Below, in pieces: positions 1 through 6,087 of a stretch of DNA of 8,215 nucleotides. The stretch spans positions 1 through 8,215 of the forward strand of contig JAWLGN010000243.1 in the NCBI GenBank assembly GCA_041685075.1, written 5' to 3'. Made by a program: the position numbers and the translations under genes. The stretch comes from JAMCRM01 sp041685075 (GTDB lineage Bacteria; Acidobacteriota; Terriglobia; Bryobacterales; Bryobacteraceae). Numbering within the stretch: position 1 is the first letter of the stretch; each line of letters begins with the position of its first letter. Below the pieces are notes generated by a model. It saw only the letters and a list, made by a program, of their open reading frames with translations, ran no database searches and was not told the DNA's origin.

Positions 1-2
1 CC

Positions 3-56
3 GCCTCCCCCGCCGTGAAACCCGCAACGCCCGCGGCGGAAGCGCCAGCCCGATGA
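3..56 (+). CDS. possible 3' end of an upstream gene (partial)
   Basis: Bases 3-56 read as an open frame that ends in TGA at 54-56 and encodes an Ala/Pro-rich tail (ASPAVKPATPAAEAPAR), typical of a disordered C-terminus. It would end 33 bp before gmd on the same strand. A second frame (2-64, TGA at 62-64) is also open and gives an Arg-rich peptide with higher GC at third positions, so the frame is not settled. The fragment is too short to assign a family. It may simply be non-coding leader DNA. Confidence 0.25.
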   Translation, partial: ASPAVKPATPAAEAPAR

Positions 57-89
57 GCCCGTGAGCCGTGCTGCTAAGATCGACTCTAT

Positions 90-1103
90 ATGGGAAAGCG
101 AGCGCTTATCACAGGCATTACCGGCCAGGACGGCTCGTACCTTGCCGAATTCCTGGTTGCCAGGGGCTACGACGTACACGGCATTGTGCGCCGCGTGGCC
201 CTGGAAGATCCCGAAGGCCGGTTGGCACGCCTGGCGGCCGTGCGGGACAAGGTCACCCTCCATGCCGCATCCATGGAAAGCTTCGCCAGCCTGTACCAGG
301 CGGTCGCCAAGATTCTCCCGGACGAGTGCTACCACCTGGCCGCCCAGAGCTTCGTCAGCTACTCCTTCGACGACGAGTTCTCCACCCTCAACGCCAACAT
401 CAACGGCACCCATTACCTGCTGGCCGCGGTGAAGAACATCGTCCCGGCGTGCCGCTTCTACTTCGCCGGCTCCAGCGAGATGTTCGGCAAGGCCGAAGAG
501 GTGCCGCAGAACGAGCGCACTCGTTTTCATCCCCGCTCGAGCTACGGAATCAGCAAGGTGTGCGGCTTCGAGCTGACCCGCAACTACCGGGAGGCCTACG
601 GGCTGTTCGCCTGCAACGGCATCCTGTTCAACCACGAGTCGCCGCGCCGCGGCTACGAGTTCGTCACCCGCAAAATCACCGCGGGGGTGGCGCGCATCGT
701 GGCTGGCCAGGCCACCGAGCTGCGGCTCGGAAATCTGGAGGCGCGGCGGGACTGGGGCCATTCCCGGGAGTACGTCGAGGCCATGTGGCGGATGCTCCAG
801 CAGCCCCAGCCGGACGACTTCGTGGTGGCCACCGGGGAGACCCACAGCGTGCGGGAGTTCGCCGAGTTGGCCTTCGCGCAGGTGGGGCTGGACTACCGCG
901 ACTACGTGGTGGTCGATCAGGAACTGCACCGCCCCGCGGAGGTCAATCTCCTGCTCGGCGACGCCTCCAAGGCCCGCGCGCAGCTCGGCTGGAACCACAG
1001 CGTGACCTTCGAAGAGCTGGTGCGGGAGATGGTGGAGGCCGATTGCCGCGCCCTGGGCGTGGAACACGCGCTCGTGCCGCGCGCCGATACCGCGCGCGCC
1101 TGA
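90..1103 (+). CDS. gmd: GDP-mannose 4,6-dehydratase
   Basis: This cytoplasmic extended short-chain dehydrogenase converts GDP-D-mannose to GDP-4-keto-6-deoxymannose, the branch point to GDP-fucose, GDP-rhamnose and related sugars. Seen in the sequence: the NADP-binding TGITGQDG loop at residues 8-15 and HGIVRR at 30-35; HLAAQS at 82-87; the SSE triad segment at 128-130, with Ser128 where E. coli Gmd has Thr; the YGISK catalytic Tyr152/Lys156; NHESPRRG at 181-188; and LGNLEARRDWGH at 213-224. The length (337 aa) fits the shorter Gmd type; the E. coli enzyme is about 373. ATG at 90 is the first possible start after an in-frame TAA at 75-77, though no good Shine-Dalgarno precedes it. The next genes downstream in the locus are unrelated (kinase, PilZ-like) before the glycosyltransferases. 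No reductase or epimerase partner (rmd, fcl) lies in the window, so the final sugar is unknown. Confidence 0.95.
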   Translation: MGKRALITGITGQDGSYLAEFLVARGYDVHGIVRRVALEDPEGRLARLAAVRDKVTLHAASMESFASLYQAVAKILPDECYHLAAQSFVSYSFDDEFSTLNANINGTHYLLAAVKNIVPACRFYFAGSSEMFGKAEEVPQNERTRFHPRSSYGISKVCGFELTRNYREAYGLFACNGILFNHESPRRGYEFVTRKITAGVARIVAGQATELRLGNLEARRDWGHSREYVEAMWRMLQQPQPDDFVVATGETHSVREFAELAFAQVGLDYRDYVVVDQELHRPAEVNLLLGDASKARAQLGWNHSVTFEELVREMVEADCRALGVEHALVPRADTARA

Positions 1104-1210
1104 GCAGGTTACTTCGGTAGTCCAGCACCGGCATCCGGGAGTAATACGCAGCGTAGCTCTGCCGAATTTCCGTTGGACGCCCTAACGATAGCAGACTTTG
1201 TGTTTGCTGG

Positions 1211-1238
1211 TCTAGTGCCTAGTACTAGGCGTACTAGA
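1211..1238. promoter_or_regulatory. CTAG-rich 28-bp palindrome, possible operator
   Basis: The core at 1217-1230 is a perfect 14-bp palindrome (GCCTAGTACTAGGC). The outer arms TCTAGT (1211-1216) and ACTAGA (1233-1238) extend it, so 26 of 28 bases pair and only GT at 1231-1232 bulges. Four CTAG tetramers fall within 28 bp, and CTAG is rare in many bacterial genomes. The site lies in the 241-bp non-coding stretch between gmd and the kinase gene. No T-run follows, so an intrinsic terminator is unlikely. A dimeric regulator's operator is the simplest reading, but the binding protein is unknown. Confidence 0.45.
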
Positions 1239-1327
1239 ACCTGCGAAAATGAAGTTACCAAAGTGCGTAGTACTTTATAGCCGGAAATATACAAATAACT
1301 TACGAATTGAGAGTTTCGCGCCCCTAA

Positions 1328-1342
1328 AAGTACTCTGTACTT
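1328..1342. promoter_or_regulatory. short palindrome just before the kinase start
   Basis: AAGTAC (1328-1333) and GTACTT (1337-1342) form a perfect inverted repeat around a TCT spacer, ending 2 bp before the preferred kinase ATG at 1345. A weaker AAAGT/ACTTT pair sits at 1260-1276. Both share the GTAC core with the larger palindrome at 1211-1238, which suggests repeated sites for one regulator. The arms are short and chance occurrence is possible. No convincing sigma-70 promoter hexamers were found in 1104-1344. Confidence 0.25.
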
Positions 1343-1344
1343 CT

Positions 1345-2265
1345 ATGGGTCACCGTTTAAAGCCCCGAGTCGTGATTGCAGCGCGGTTCATCCGCAGAAT
1401 GCGGGGGCGTAGCCAGGCACATCTCCTGGAGGGCGATGATGGCATGTACTACGTTACGAAATTTCAAGAGAACCCCCAAGGGCGACGCATCCTGGTGAAT
1501 GAACTGCTTTCTTGGTTTATCTTGGAGCGCTTGGGATTTGCTGTACCGGAGGCAGTACTGGTTCATGTGACGCAGGATTTTTTGCTCGCGAATCCTGGTG
1601 TCTGCGTCGAAGTACATGGGCATCGTCGAACCATAACTCCCGGACACCACTTCGGTTCGGCTTTGGCAGCGAACCCAGCTAGCGAGCCGGTTTACGATTT
1701 TCTTCCAGACACGCTCCTTAACTGCGTTCAAAACCTTTGCGAAGCAATCGGGGTTTTTGCATTTGATCGGTGGGTAGCGAATTGTGATTTCCGCCAACTC
1801 GTGTTCCTCCGCAGCAATGCGTATGCAAGCGATGTAAGCCGGGGACCGGGATATCTGTGTCGCGTAATTGATCATGGCCAAGCTTTTAATGGCAGCGAAT
1901 GGAACTATTGTCAGCAGTCGCTGAGCGCTCTATATCCCCGCCGCGTGCTCTATCAAGGTGTACGGTCCATTGAAGATTTTCAGCCGTGGCTGGATATGGT
2001 GACAGGGTTTCCCGAGGAACTGCTCTGGCACGCTGTGAGTCAACTCCCGGAGGAATGGCTTTGCAAGGGAGAGCGGAGACAGTTGGAACTCATGGTGGCG
2101 AAACTGATCGATCGACGCAAGCGCGTTCAATGCCTCGTGACCAGCGTCTGTGCGACTCAGCCCAGCGTATTTCCCAACTGGTCGCCGAAACGCAGAGCCG
2201 TTGTACCTGGCGTCACCGGTGGTGACGTCCGTACCGCTACGCCGGCCCCCATAAAGCCTACATGA
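1345..2265 (+). CDS. HipA-like (HipA_2 type) protein kinase
   Basis: The protein resembles the stand-alone HipA_2 family kinases, which carry the HipA catalytic fold without the HipB antitoxin partner; their substrates are mostly unknown. Numbered from ATG 1345 (306 aa), the visible elements are: VTKFQ with a candidate ATP-binding Lys39; NELL with Glu53 as the probable helix-C glutamate; HHFGS and VYDFLPD in the middle; FDRWVANCDFRQ, a catalytic-loop-like segment with Asp141, Asn146 and Asp148; and IDHGQAF, with Asp176 as the DFG-equivalent metal-binding aspartate. No signal peptide or membrane segment is seen. The frame is open back to ATG 1249, but 1249-1344 is AT-rich, overlaps palindromic DNA and adds nothing recognisable, so 1345 is preferred; neither start has a clear Shine-Dalgarno. 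The last 40 or so residues look disordered. G+C (about 48-55% in sample rows) is far below the flanking sugar genes, suggesting separate acquisition. The role in this locus is unknown. Confidence 0.8.
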   Translation: MGHRLKPRVVIAARFIRRMRGRSQAHLLEGDDGMYYVTKFQENPQGRRILVNELLSWFILERLGFAVPEAVLVHVTQDFLLANPGVCVEVHGHRRTITPGHHFGSALAANPASEPVYDFLPDTLLNCVQNLCEAIGVFAFDRWVANCDFRQLVFLRSNAYASDVSRGPGYLCRVIDHGQAFNGSEWNYCQQSLSALYPRRVLYQGVRSIEDFQPWLDMVTGFPEELLWHAVSQLPEEWLCKGERRQLELMVAKLIDRRKRVQCLVTSVCATQPSVFPNWSPKRRAVVPGVTGGDVRTATPAPIKPT

Positions 2266-2310
2266 AGTATACGAGCTTAGCCAAACTTTGTGCTACACTC
2301 GACTGCTACC

Positions 2311-2625
2311 ATGCCTACGCGCCGCCCTGCGGTTTCAGAAACTGTTCGACTGGGGTTCGGATTTGACGAGCCCTGCGTCAAGGCGAAAGTGACCAGACTT
2401 GACGGCCGGTACCTGGAAATTGCACTCGACCAAGAAGTGAAGCCAGGTGAGGCTGCCCGCATTTTGTGCCTGGACGCAATTGCGCTTGGAGAGGTTTGCG
2501 AGTGCCGGGTCAGTCAGAACGGATATCTCGCCATGATAGCAGTCGAACAAGTGCTCTACGACGCGGACGTTGAGCAGATACAATGCCTGTGGCAGGGACT
2601 GACCCTTAGGGGTACAATCTCCTAG
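2311..2625 (+). CDS. small PilZ-like protein
   Basis: This is a soluble protein of 104 aa, predicted to be rich in beta strands. The pattern VKAKVTRLDGRYLEIAL, then KPGEAARILC, then ALGEVCECRVSQNGYLAMIAVEQVL matches the strand order and closing GEVxxCR...GY...VEQVL signature of small PilZ-like proteins that I recall from Acidobacteriota. PilZ domains usually bind cyclic di-GMP through RxxxR and D/NxSxxG; here the second motif is degenerate (TRLDGRYLEI) and no clear RxxxR is positioned before it, so ligand binding is doubtful. ATG 2311 is preferred. A GTG at 2290 would add seven residues, and neither start has a good ribosome-binding site. The gene starts 45 bp after the kinase stop, shares its lower G+C, and is probably co-transcribed with it. 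It could instead be an unrelated small beta-barrel protein. Confidence 0.6.
   Translation: MPTRRPAVSETVRLGFGFDEPCVKAKVTRLDGRYLEIALDQEVKPGEAARILCLDAIALGEVCECRVSQNGYLAMIAVEQVLYDADVEQIQCLWQGLTLRGTIS
2589..2618 (+). promoter_or_regulatory. candidate sigma-70-like promoter for the GT genes
   Basis: GTGGCA at 2589-2594 (4 of 6 matches to TTGACA) and TACAAT at 2613-2618 (5 of 6 to TATAAT) are 18 bp apart. Transcription would start near 2625, about 30 bp before the GTG start at 2655. It overlaps the end of the PilZ-like gene. It would let the glycosyltransferase genes be transcribed apart from the kinase insert. Weak by sequence alone. Confidence 0.28.
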
Positions 2626-2654
2626 GCGGCGATGCACTGTCGTTTACCAGGACC

Positions 2655-4235
2655 GTGAACTCAAGACGGTCAATGATCCGACACCCCATCGAGATCCAGG
2701 GGCGCCCGGCCGCCTCGGTCGTAGACAGCCGCACGTGGCGTCCCCTGACTCGCGCCGTGATGCCGCTGCTGCGCCGCCTGCGGCGCAAACTGGCGCCTTC
2801 CAAGGGATGCCATGACGTGCCGCCGCCGGAACGGTACCACCGCTGGATCGCCGAGTACGAACGGCGCGACCTGTCCCCCGCGCGCACCGGTCCGCTGTTC
2901 AGCGTGGTGGCTCCCGGGGAGCGCGCGCTGGCATCGCTCCGGGCGCAGTCCTACGGGTGCTGGGAGGCGGTAGCCACGCTCGAAGAGGCCCGCGGGGATT
3001 TCGTCTGCTTTCCCGGTCCGGCCGACGAGTTCTCCCCCGACGCGTTGGGCGCGTTCGCCGAAGCCGCCGAGTGCGCGGACCTGGTCTACTCGGACGAGGA
3101 CGCGCTGGAAGGCGCCGGCGTGCGCACCGCGCCGCTGTTCAAGCCCGGCTGGTCGCCCTACCTGCTGGCTTCGCAAAACTACCTCGGCCGCGCCATGGTC
3201 CTGCGCCGCCGGCTCGTCGATGCCGGCGCCGCGCCGTATGAACTGGCCCTGCGCGCTGCCGCCGCCGGGGAACGCGCGGCACACATCCCCCGGGTGCTCT
3301 ACCACCGGCGCGGCCCGCGCGAGTTCGCCACTCGCGAGATTATCGAGCGCAGCCTGGCCGGAGTGCGCGTCGAAGAGGGGCTGGCGCCGGGATGCTGGCG
3401 TGTGCGCTACCCGCTGAGATCAACCGTTCCCGTGGAGGTACTGGTACCGTCCCGGAACTCGGAACTGCTGGACCGCTGCCTGGGCGGCCTCCGGGCTCAG
3501 ACCCGCTACGAATCTTTCCGCATCACCGTGATCGATAACTCCGGCCGCGGCCTCGATGACGTGGCCGCGCGCCACGGAGCCCGCTGCGTGGACTGGCGGA
3601 AGCGCCGCTTCAATTACTCCATAATGAACAACGAGGCGGCCCTAGCCAGTACCGCCCCGCTGCTGCTGTTTCTGAACGACGACACCGCCATCACGGACCC
3701 GGGGTGGATGGAAGCCATGGCGGAACTCGCGATGCGGCCGGACGTGGGGGCCGTCGGCGCGCGGCTGCTCTATCCCGGCGGCGCTATCCAGCATGCCGGC
3801 GTGGCCATCGGAATCTACGGCGTGTGCGGCCACGCCTTCCGCGAGTGCCCCGCGGAAAAACCGTCCTACCTGAACCTGGCCCATGTCATCCGGGAGGTGA
3901 GCGCCGTGACGGGCGCCTGCCTGATGCTGCGGGCGGAGGTGTTCCGCGAAGCGGGCGGGTTCGACGCCGCGAGTTTCCCGGTGGCTTACAACGACATCGA
4001 CCTGTGCCTGCGCATCCTGGAGCGCGGGCGCAGCATCCTGTACACCCCGCACGCCACGCTCCACCATCACGAAGCGCGCTCCAAGCCCCGCCGCCTGCGC
4101 GCACCCGCCCGCGCCGAGGTGCGGGCTTTCCAGGCGCGCTGGCGGAAGTACATCGCGCACGACCCGTATTACAGCCCCAACCTCACCCGCGCAGCCGAAA
4201 ACTTCGCCCTGCGGAGCCGCGCATGGGAGGACTGA
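2655..4235 (+). CDS. tandem GT2 glycosyltransferase with degenerate first domain
   Basis: This is a cytoplasmic two-domain GT2 protein (526 aa) of the kind found in O-antigen and exopolysaccharide loci. Domain 2 (about residues 258-490) looks intact: VLVPSRN, IDNSG with Asp294, the metal-binding LNDD (Asp342/Asp343), GARLLYP, IQHAG, SAVTGAC (416-422) and YNDIDLC (Asp447/Asp449). Domain 1 (about 80-215) keeps PLFSVVAP, YSDED (145-149), FKPGWSP (162-168) and IPRVLYH. It lacks the stretch with the nucleotide-binding aspartates, passing from SYGCWEAV almost directly to ARGDF, has PGPADEF where DxDD is expected, and has lost the GxQDYDL region. Domain 1 is therefore probably inactive and may serve in structure or acceptor binding. 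The GTG at 2655 is the longest start, with AGGA only 2 nt upstream; ATG 2673 or ATG 2760 (MPLLRRLRRK) may be used instead. Donor and acceptor are unknown. Confidence 0.88.
   Translation: MNSRRSMIRHPIEIQGRPAASVVDSRTWRPLTRAVMPLLRRLRRKLAPSKGCHDVPPPERYHRWIAEYERRDLSPARTGPLFSVVAPGERALASLRAQSYGCWEAVATLEEARGDFVCFPGPADEFSPDALGAFAEAAECADLVYSDEDALEGAGVRTAPLFKPGWSPYLLASQNYLGRAMVLRRRLVDAGAAPYELALRAAAAGERAAHIPRVLYHRRGPREFATREIIERSLAGVRVEEGLAPGCWRVRYPLRSTVPVEVLVPSRNSELLDRCLGGLRAQTRYESFRITVIDNSGRGLDDVAARHGARCVDWRKRRFNYSIMNNEAALASTAPLLLFLNDDTAITDPGWMEAMAELAMRPDVGAVGARLLYPGGAIQHAGVAIGIYGVCGHAFRECPAEKPSYLNLAHVIREVSAVTGACLMLRAEVFREAGGFDAASFPVAYNDIDLCLRILERGRSILYTPHATLHHHEARSKPRRLRAPARAEVRAFQARWRKYIAHDPYYSPNLTRAAENFALRSRAWED
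4213..4216 (+). promoter_or_regulatory. ribosome-binding site of the second tandem GT
   Basis: GGAG lies 6 nt before ATG 4223, inside the end of the preceding gene. It supports ATG 4223 over ATG 4250, whose nearest purine tract (GAGG at 4234-4237) is 12 nt away. The start then overlaps the previous stop by 13 bp, indicating translational coupling. Confidence 0.5.
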
Positions 4236-5290
4236 GGCCGGCCGGCGGCATGGGCGCGCTGGAGCGCCGGCTCGAACTGCTGGAACGCGAGGTGGCTGCA
4301 GCCGGCGACCGGCTGCTCGAGATCGAGGGCAGCCGCATCATGCGCTCGCTGCGCATCCCCGGCGAGTGGCTGCGCGACTGGCGCGGCCGGCTCGGCCACC
4401 GGCTGCTGCGCTCGCCCCTCCATCCGTTGTATCTGAAGCTCGTGCGCCACAGGGCCGCCGACGAGGCATACCGGCTGTGGGCGCAATGCGACCAGGCGGT
4501 GGAAACCCGAACCGCCGGCTCCGGACCTCTCATCAGCATCCTGATGCCCCTGCGGGATCCGCGGCGGGAGTGGCTGGTCGAGGCCGTGGAATCGGTCTTC
4601 CGGCAGACGTGGCCGCGGTGGCAGTTGTGCGTGTGCGACGATGCGTCGCGCGAAGCCTGGGTGGAGGCGTATTTCACCGGCCTGTGCGCCAGGGAAGCCC
4701 GGGTGCAATTCGTGCGATCGGCGGTGCGGCTGGGCGATGCGGGCGCCGCGAACCGTGCCGGCGAGCTGGCCGCCGGCGACTACGTAGGATTTCTCGACCA
4801 GAACGATCTGCTGGCTCCGGCGGCGCTCGAGGCAGTGGCGGAAGCGCTGCGGGACGGCCCGGCGGAGCTGCTTTACTCCGATGAAGACCGGCTGGACGAG
4901 CGCGGGCGGCGCATGCAACCGGTGTTCAAGCCCGCCTGGTCGCCCGACCTGCTGCTTTCCTGCATGTACGTGGGGCGCTTCCTGGTGGTGCGGCGCGCCG
5001 CGCTCGACCGCGCTGGCTGGCTGCGCAGCGCCCTGGACGGCGCGCAGGATTACGACCTGGTGCTGCGCCTGGCCGAGAACGGGGGCGAGGTGCGGCACAT
5101 CCCCCGCGTCCTTTATCACGGCGGCGGGAGCCGGAGTGGGCCGAAGCGCGCAGCCACGCCGCGGGACGGCGGGCCCTGTCCGAAGCGATCGTGCGCCGCG
5201 GTTGGGCCGCCGAGGTCGAGGACGGGCCGGCGCCGAACACCTACCGGCTGCGCCGGACGCCGCGGGAGCGGCCGCTCGCGAGCCTGGTGA
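4223..5290 (+). CDS. N-terminal fragment: first GT2 domain of the frameshifted gene
   Basis: This piece encodes 355 aa as it stands. Real sequence runs to about residue 299 (VLYH); the last 56 residues are out-of-frame and Arg/Pro-rich. Unlike the upstream paralogue, its GT2 domain is full: ISILMPLRDP, CDDAS (Asp139/Asp140), FLDQND (Asp192-Asp195), LYSDEDR (218-222), FKPAWSPDLL and AQDYDLVLR (275 onward). One detail is unusual: the acidic metal motif reads DQND, where relatives usually have DxDD. The N-terminus (about residues 12-35) looks like a short coiled coil followed by the SRIMRSLRIP segment often seen in such enzymes. It could still be a working single-domain transferase if translated alone. 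Confidence 0.75.
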   Translation: MGGLRPAGGMGALERRLELLEREVAAAGDRLLEIEGSRIMRSLRIPGEWLRDWRGRLGHRLLRSPLHPLYLKLVRHRAADEAYRLWAQCDQAVETRTAGSGPLISILMPLRDPRREWLVEAVESVFRQTWPRWQLCVCDDASREAWVEAYFTGLCAREARVQFVRSAVRLGDAGAANRAGELAAGDYVGFLDQNDLLAPAALEAVAEALRDGPAELLYSDEDRLDERGRRMQPVFKPAWSPDLLLSCMYVGRFLVVRRAALDRAGWLRSALDGAQDYDLVLRLAENGGEVRHIPRVLYHGGGSRSGPKRAATPRDGGPCPKRSCAAVGPPRSRTGRRRTPTGCAGRRGSGRSRAW

Positions 5291-6087
5291 TCTGCTCCCG
5301 CAACGGCCGGCTGCTGTCGCGCTGCCTGCGCGCCATCGAGCGCCGCACCGGCTATGGGCGCCGGGAGATCGTCGTGGTGGACCACCTGGTGGGGAAGGAC
5401 CACGGTGTTGCCGCGGCCGCACGCCGTTACGGGTGCAAACGGGTGTGCTACTCGGGGCCGTTCGATTTCGCCGGCATGTGCAACCTGGGAGCGCGCGAGG
5501 CGGCGGGTGGCGTGCTGGTGTTTCTGAACGACGACGTTGCGCCGCTCGAGCCGGGGTGGCTGGAGGCCCTGGCGGCGCAGGCCGAGCGGCCGGAAGTGGG
5601 GGTGGTGGGGGCGCGCCTGCTCTATCCCCACGGCGACATCCAGCATGCCGGGCTGGCAATCGGAATCATGAACGGAGTGGGGCACCCCCAGCGCCACACC
5701 TTCGGCGCCGGTTACTGGCACTGGTGGCCGCTGGCGCGCAACGTCTCGGCGGTGACGGGCGCCTGCCTGGCGATCCGCAAGGCGGTCTTCGAGGAGTTGG
5801 GCGGCTTCGCCCCCGTCTTCCCGGGAAACTATAACGACGCCGACCTCTGCCTGCGGGCCATCCGGGCGGGCTACCGCGTAATCTACGAGCCGCAGGCCAC
5901 CTTGAGCCACCAGGAGTGCCGGACGCGGCGCCCCGGCGTGCACATTGCCGAGCGCAGCCGCTGGGCCGAGCGCTGGGGAGCCTGGCTCGAGCGCGGCGAT
6001 CCCTACTACAGCCCCAACCTCACCGATCGGTCCGAGGCGGCGGCTCTCCATCCCCAGCCGGCCGCGGCCCGGCGGCGCCCCCGCTGA
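5191..6087 (+). CDS. C-terminal fragment: second GT2 domain of the frameshifted gene
   Basis: Open from GTG 5191, 298 aa; the same frame is open upstream to 4885, and the homologous sequence begins at 5119. It holds an intact GT2 domain: LASLVICSRN (about residue 31), VVVDHLV, FDFAGMCNLGA, FLNDD with Asp114/Asp115, GARLLYP, IQHAG, SAVTGAC, YNDADLC with Asp216/Asp218, and the closing DPYYSPNLT shared with the upstream gene (HDPYYSPNLT). The tail after NLT is low-complexity and overlaps the convergent gene. Independent translation from 5191 is uncertain because there is no clear ribosome-binding site. The fragment is best read as the second half of the gene that starts at 4223. Confidence 0.75.
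   Translation: MRRGWAAEVEDGPAPNTYRLRRTPRERPLASLVICSRNGRLLSRCLRAIERRTGYGRREIVVVDHLVGKDHGVAAAARRYGCKRVCYSGPFDFAGMCNLGAREAAGGVLVFLNDDVAPLEPGWLEALAAQAERPEVGVVGARLLYPHGDIQHAGLAIGIMNGVGHPQRHTFGAGYWHWWPLARNVSAVTGACLAIRKAVFEELGGFAPVFPGNYNDADLCLRAIRAGYRVIYEPQATLSHQECRTRRPGVHIAERSRWAERWGAWLERGDPYYSPNLTDRSEAAALHPQPAAARRRPR

Larger units (their letters stand above)
4223..6087 (+). pseudogene. tandem GT2 glycosyltransferase, broken by a one-base frameshift
   Basis: Joined across the shift, this would be a protein of about 621 aa: a predicted N-terminal coiled coil (ALERRLELLEREV), a complete GT2 domain, then a second GT2 domain, the same architecture as the upstream gene. The frame at 4223 reads correctly through HIPRVLYH (ending at 5119) and then turns into nonsense. 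The correct continuation, RRREPEWAEARSHAAGRRA, is in the next frame from 5119. Restoring one C after 5119 (CAC CGG in place of CAC GGC) joins the two frames and matches the LYHRR of the upstream paralogue. The overlap region has no obvious slippery heptamer or stem-loop, so this is a mutation or a sequencing/assembly error rather than programmed recoding. If the shift is an error, the gene is a working bifunctional glycosyltransferase. The last 68 bp overlap the convergent gene. Confidence 0.8.

Noticed and set aside
1173..1226. Sigma-70 promoter for the kinase (TTGGAC or TTGTGT with TAGTAC)
   Set aside because: Each hexamer matches only about half the consensus, and the spacing for TTGGAC is wrong.
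1211..1238. TrpR-type operator, because of the repeated CTAG half-sites
   Set aside because: TrpR half-sites are spaced CTAG-TTAA-CTAG (8 bp apart); here the spacings are 7, 6 and 9 bp, and no tryptophan gene is nearby.
2211..2227. Hairpin CGTCACC-GGT-GGTGACG as an intrinsic terminator
   Set aside because: It lies inside the kinase coding end and no T-run follows it; the downstream gene is close and probably co-transcribed.
1345..2625. HipAB-like toxin-antitoxin pair
   Set aside because: The small partner has no helix-turn-helix and lies downstream of the kinase; HipB is a DNA-binding protein usually encoded before hipA. The kinase is of the stand-alone HipA_2 type.
5105..5290. Programmed -1 ribosomal frameshift producing the full GT
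   Set aside because: No X XXY YYZ heptamer or obvious downstream structure; a single missing C explains the data exactly and matches the paralogue.
4169..5659. Long minus-strand open frame of 496 codons
   Set aside because: Its Arg/Pro/Ala-rich composition and lack of motifs mark it as a shadow of the plus-strand GT genes.
6060..6069. GGCCGCGGCC palindrome in the convergent overlap as a bidirectional terminator
   Set aside because: Only 10 bp with no loop or flanking A/T runs; such GC palindromes are expected by chance at this composition.
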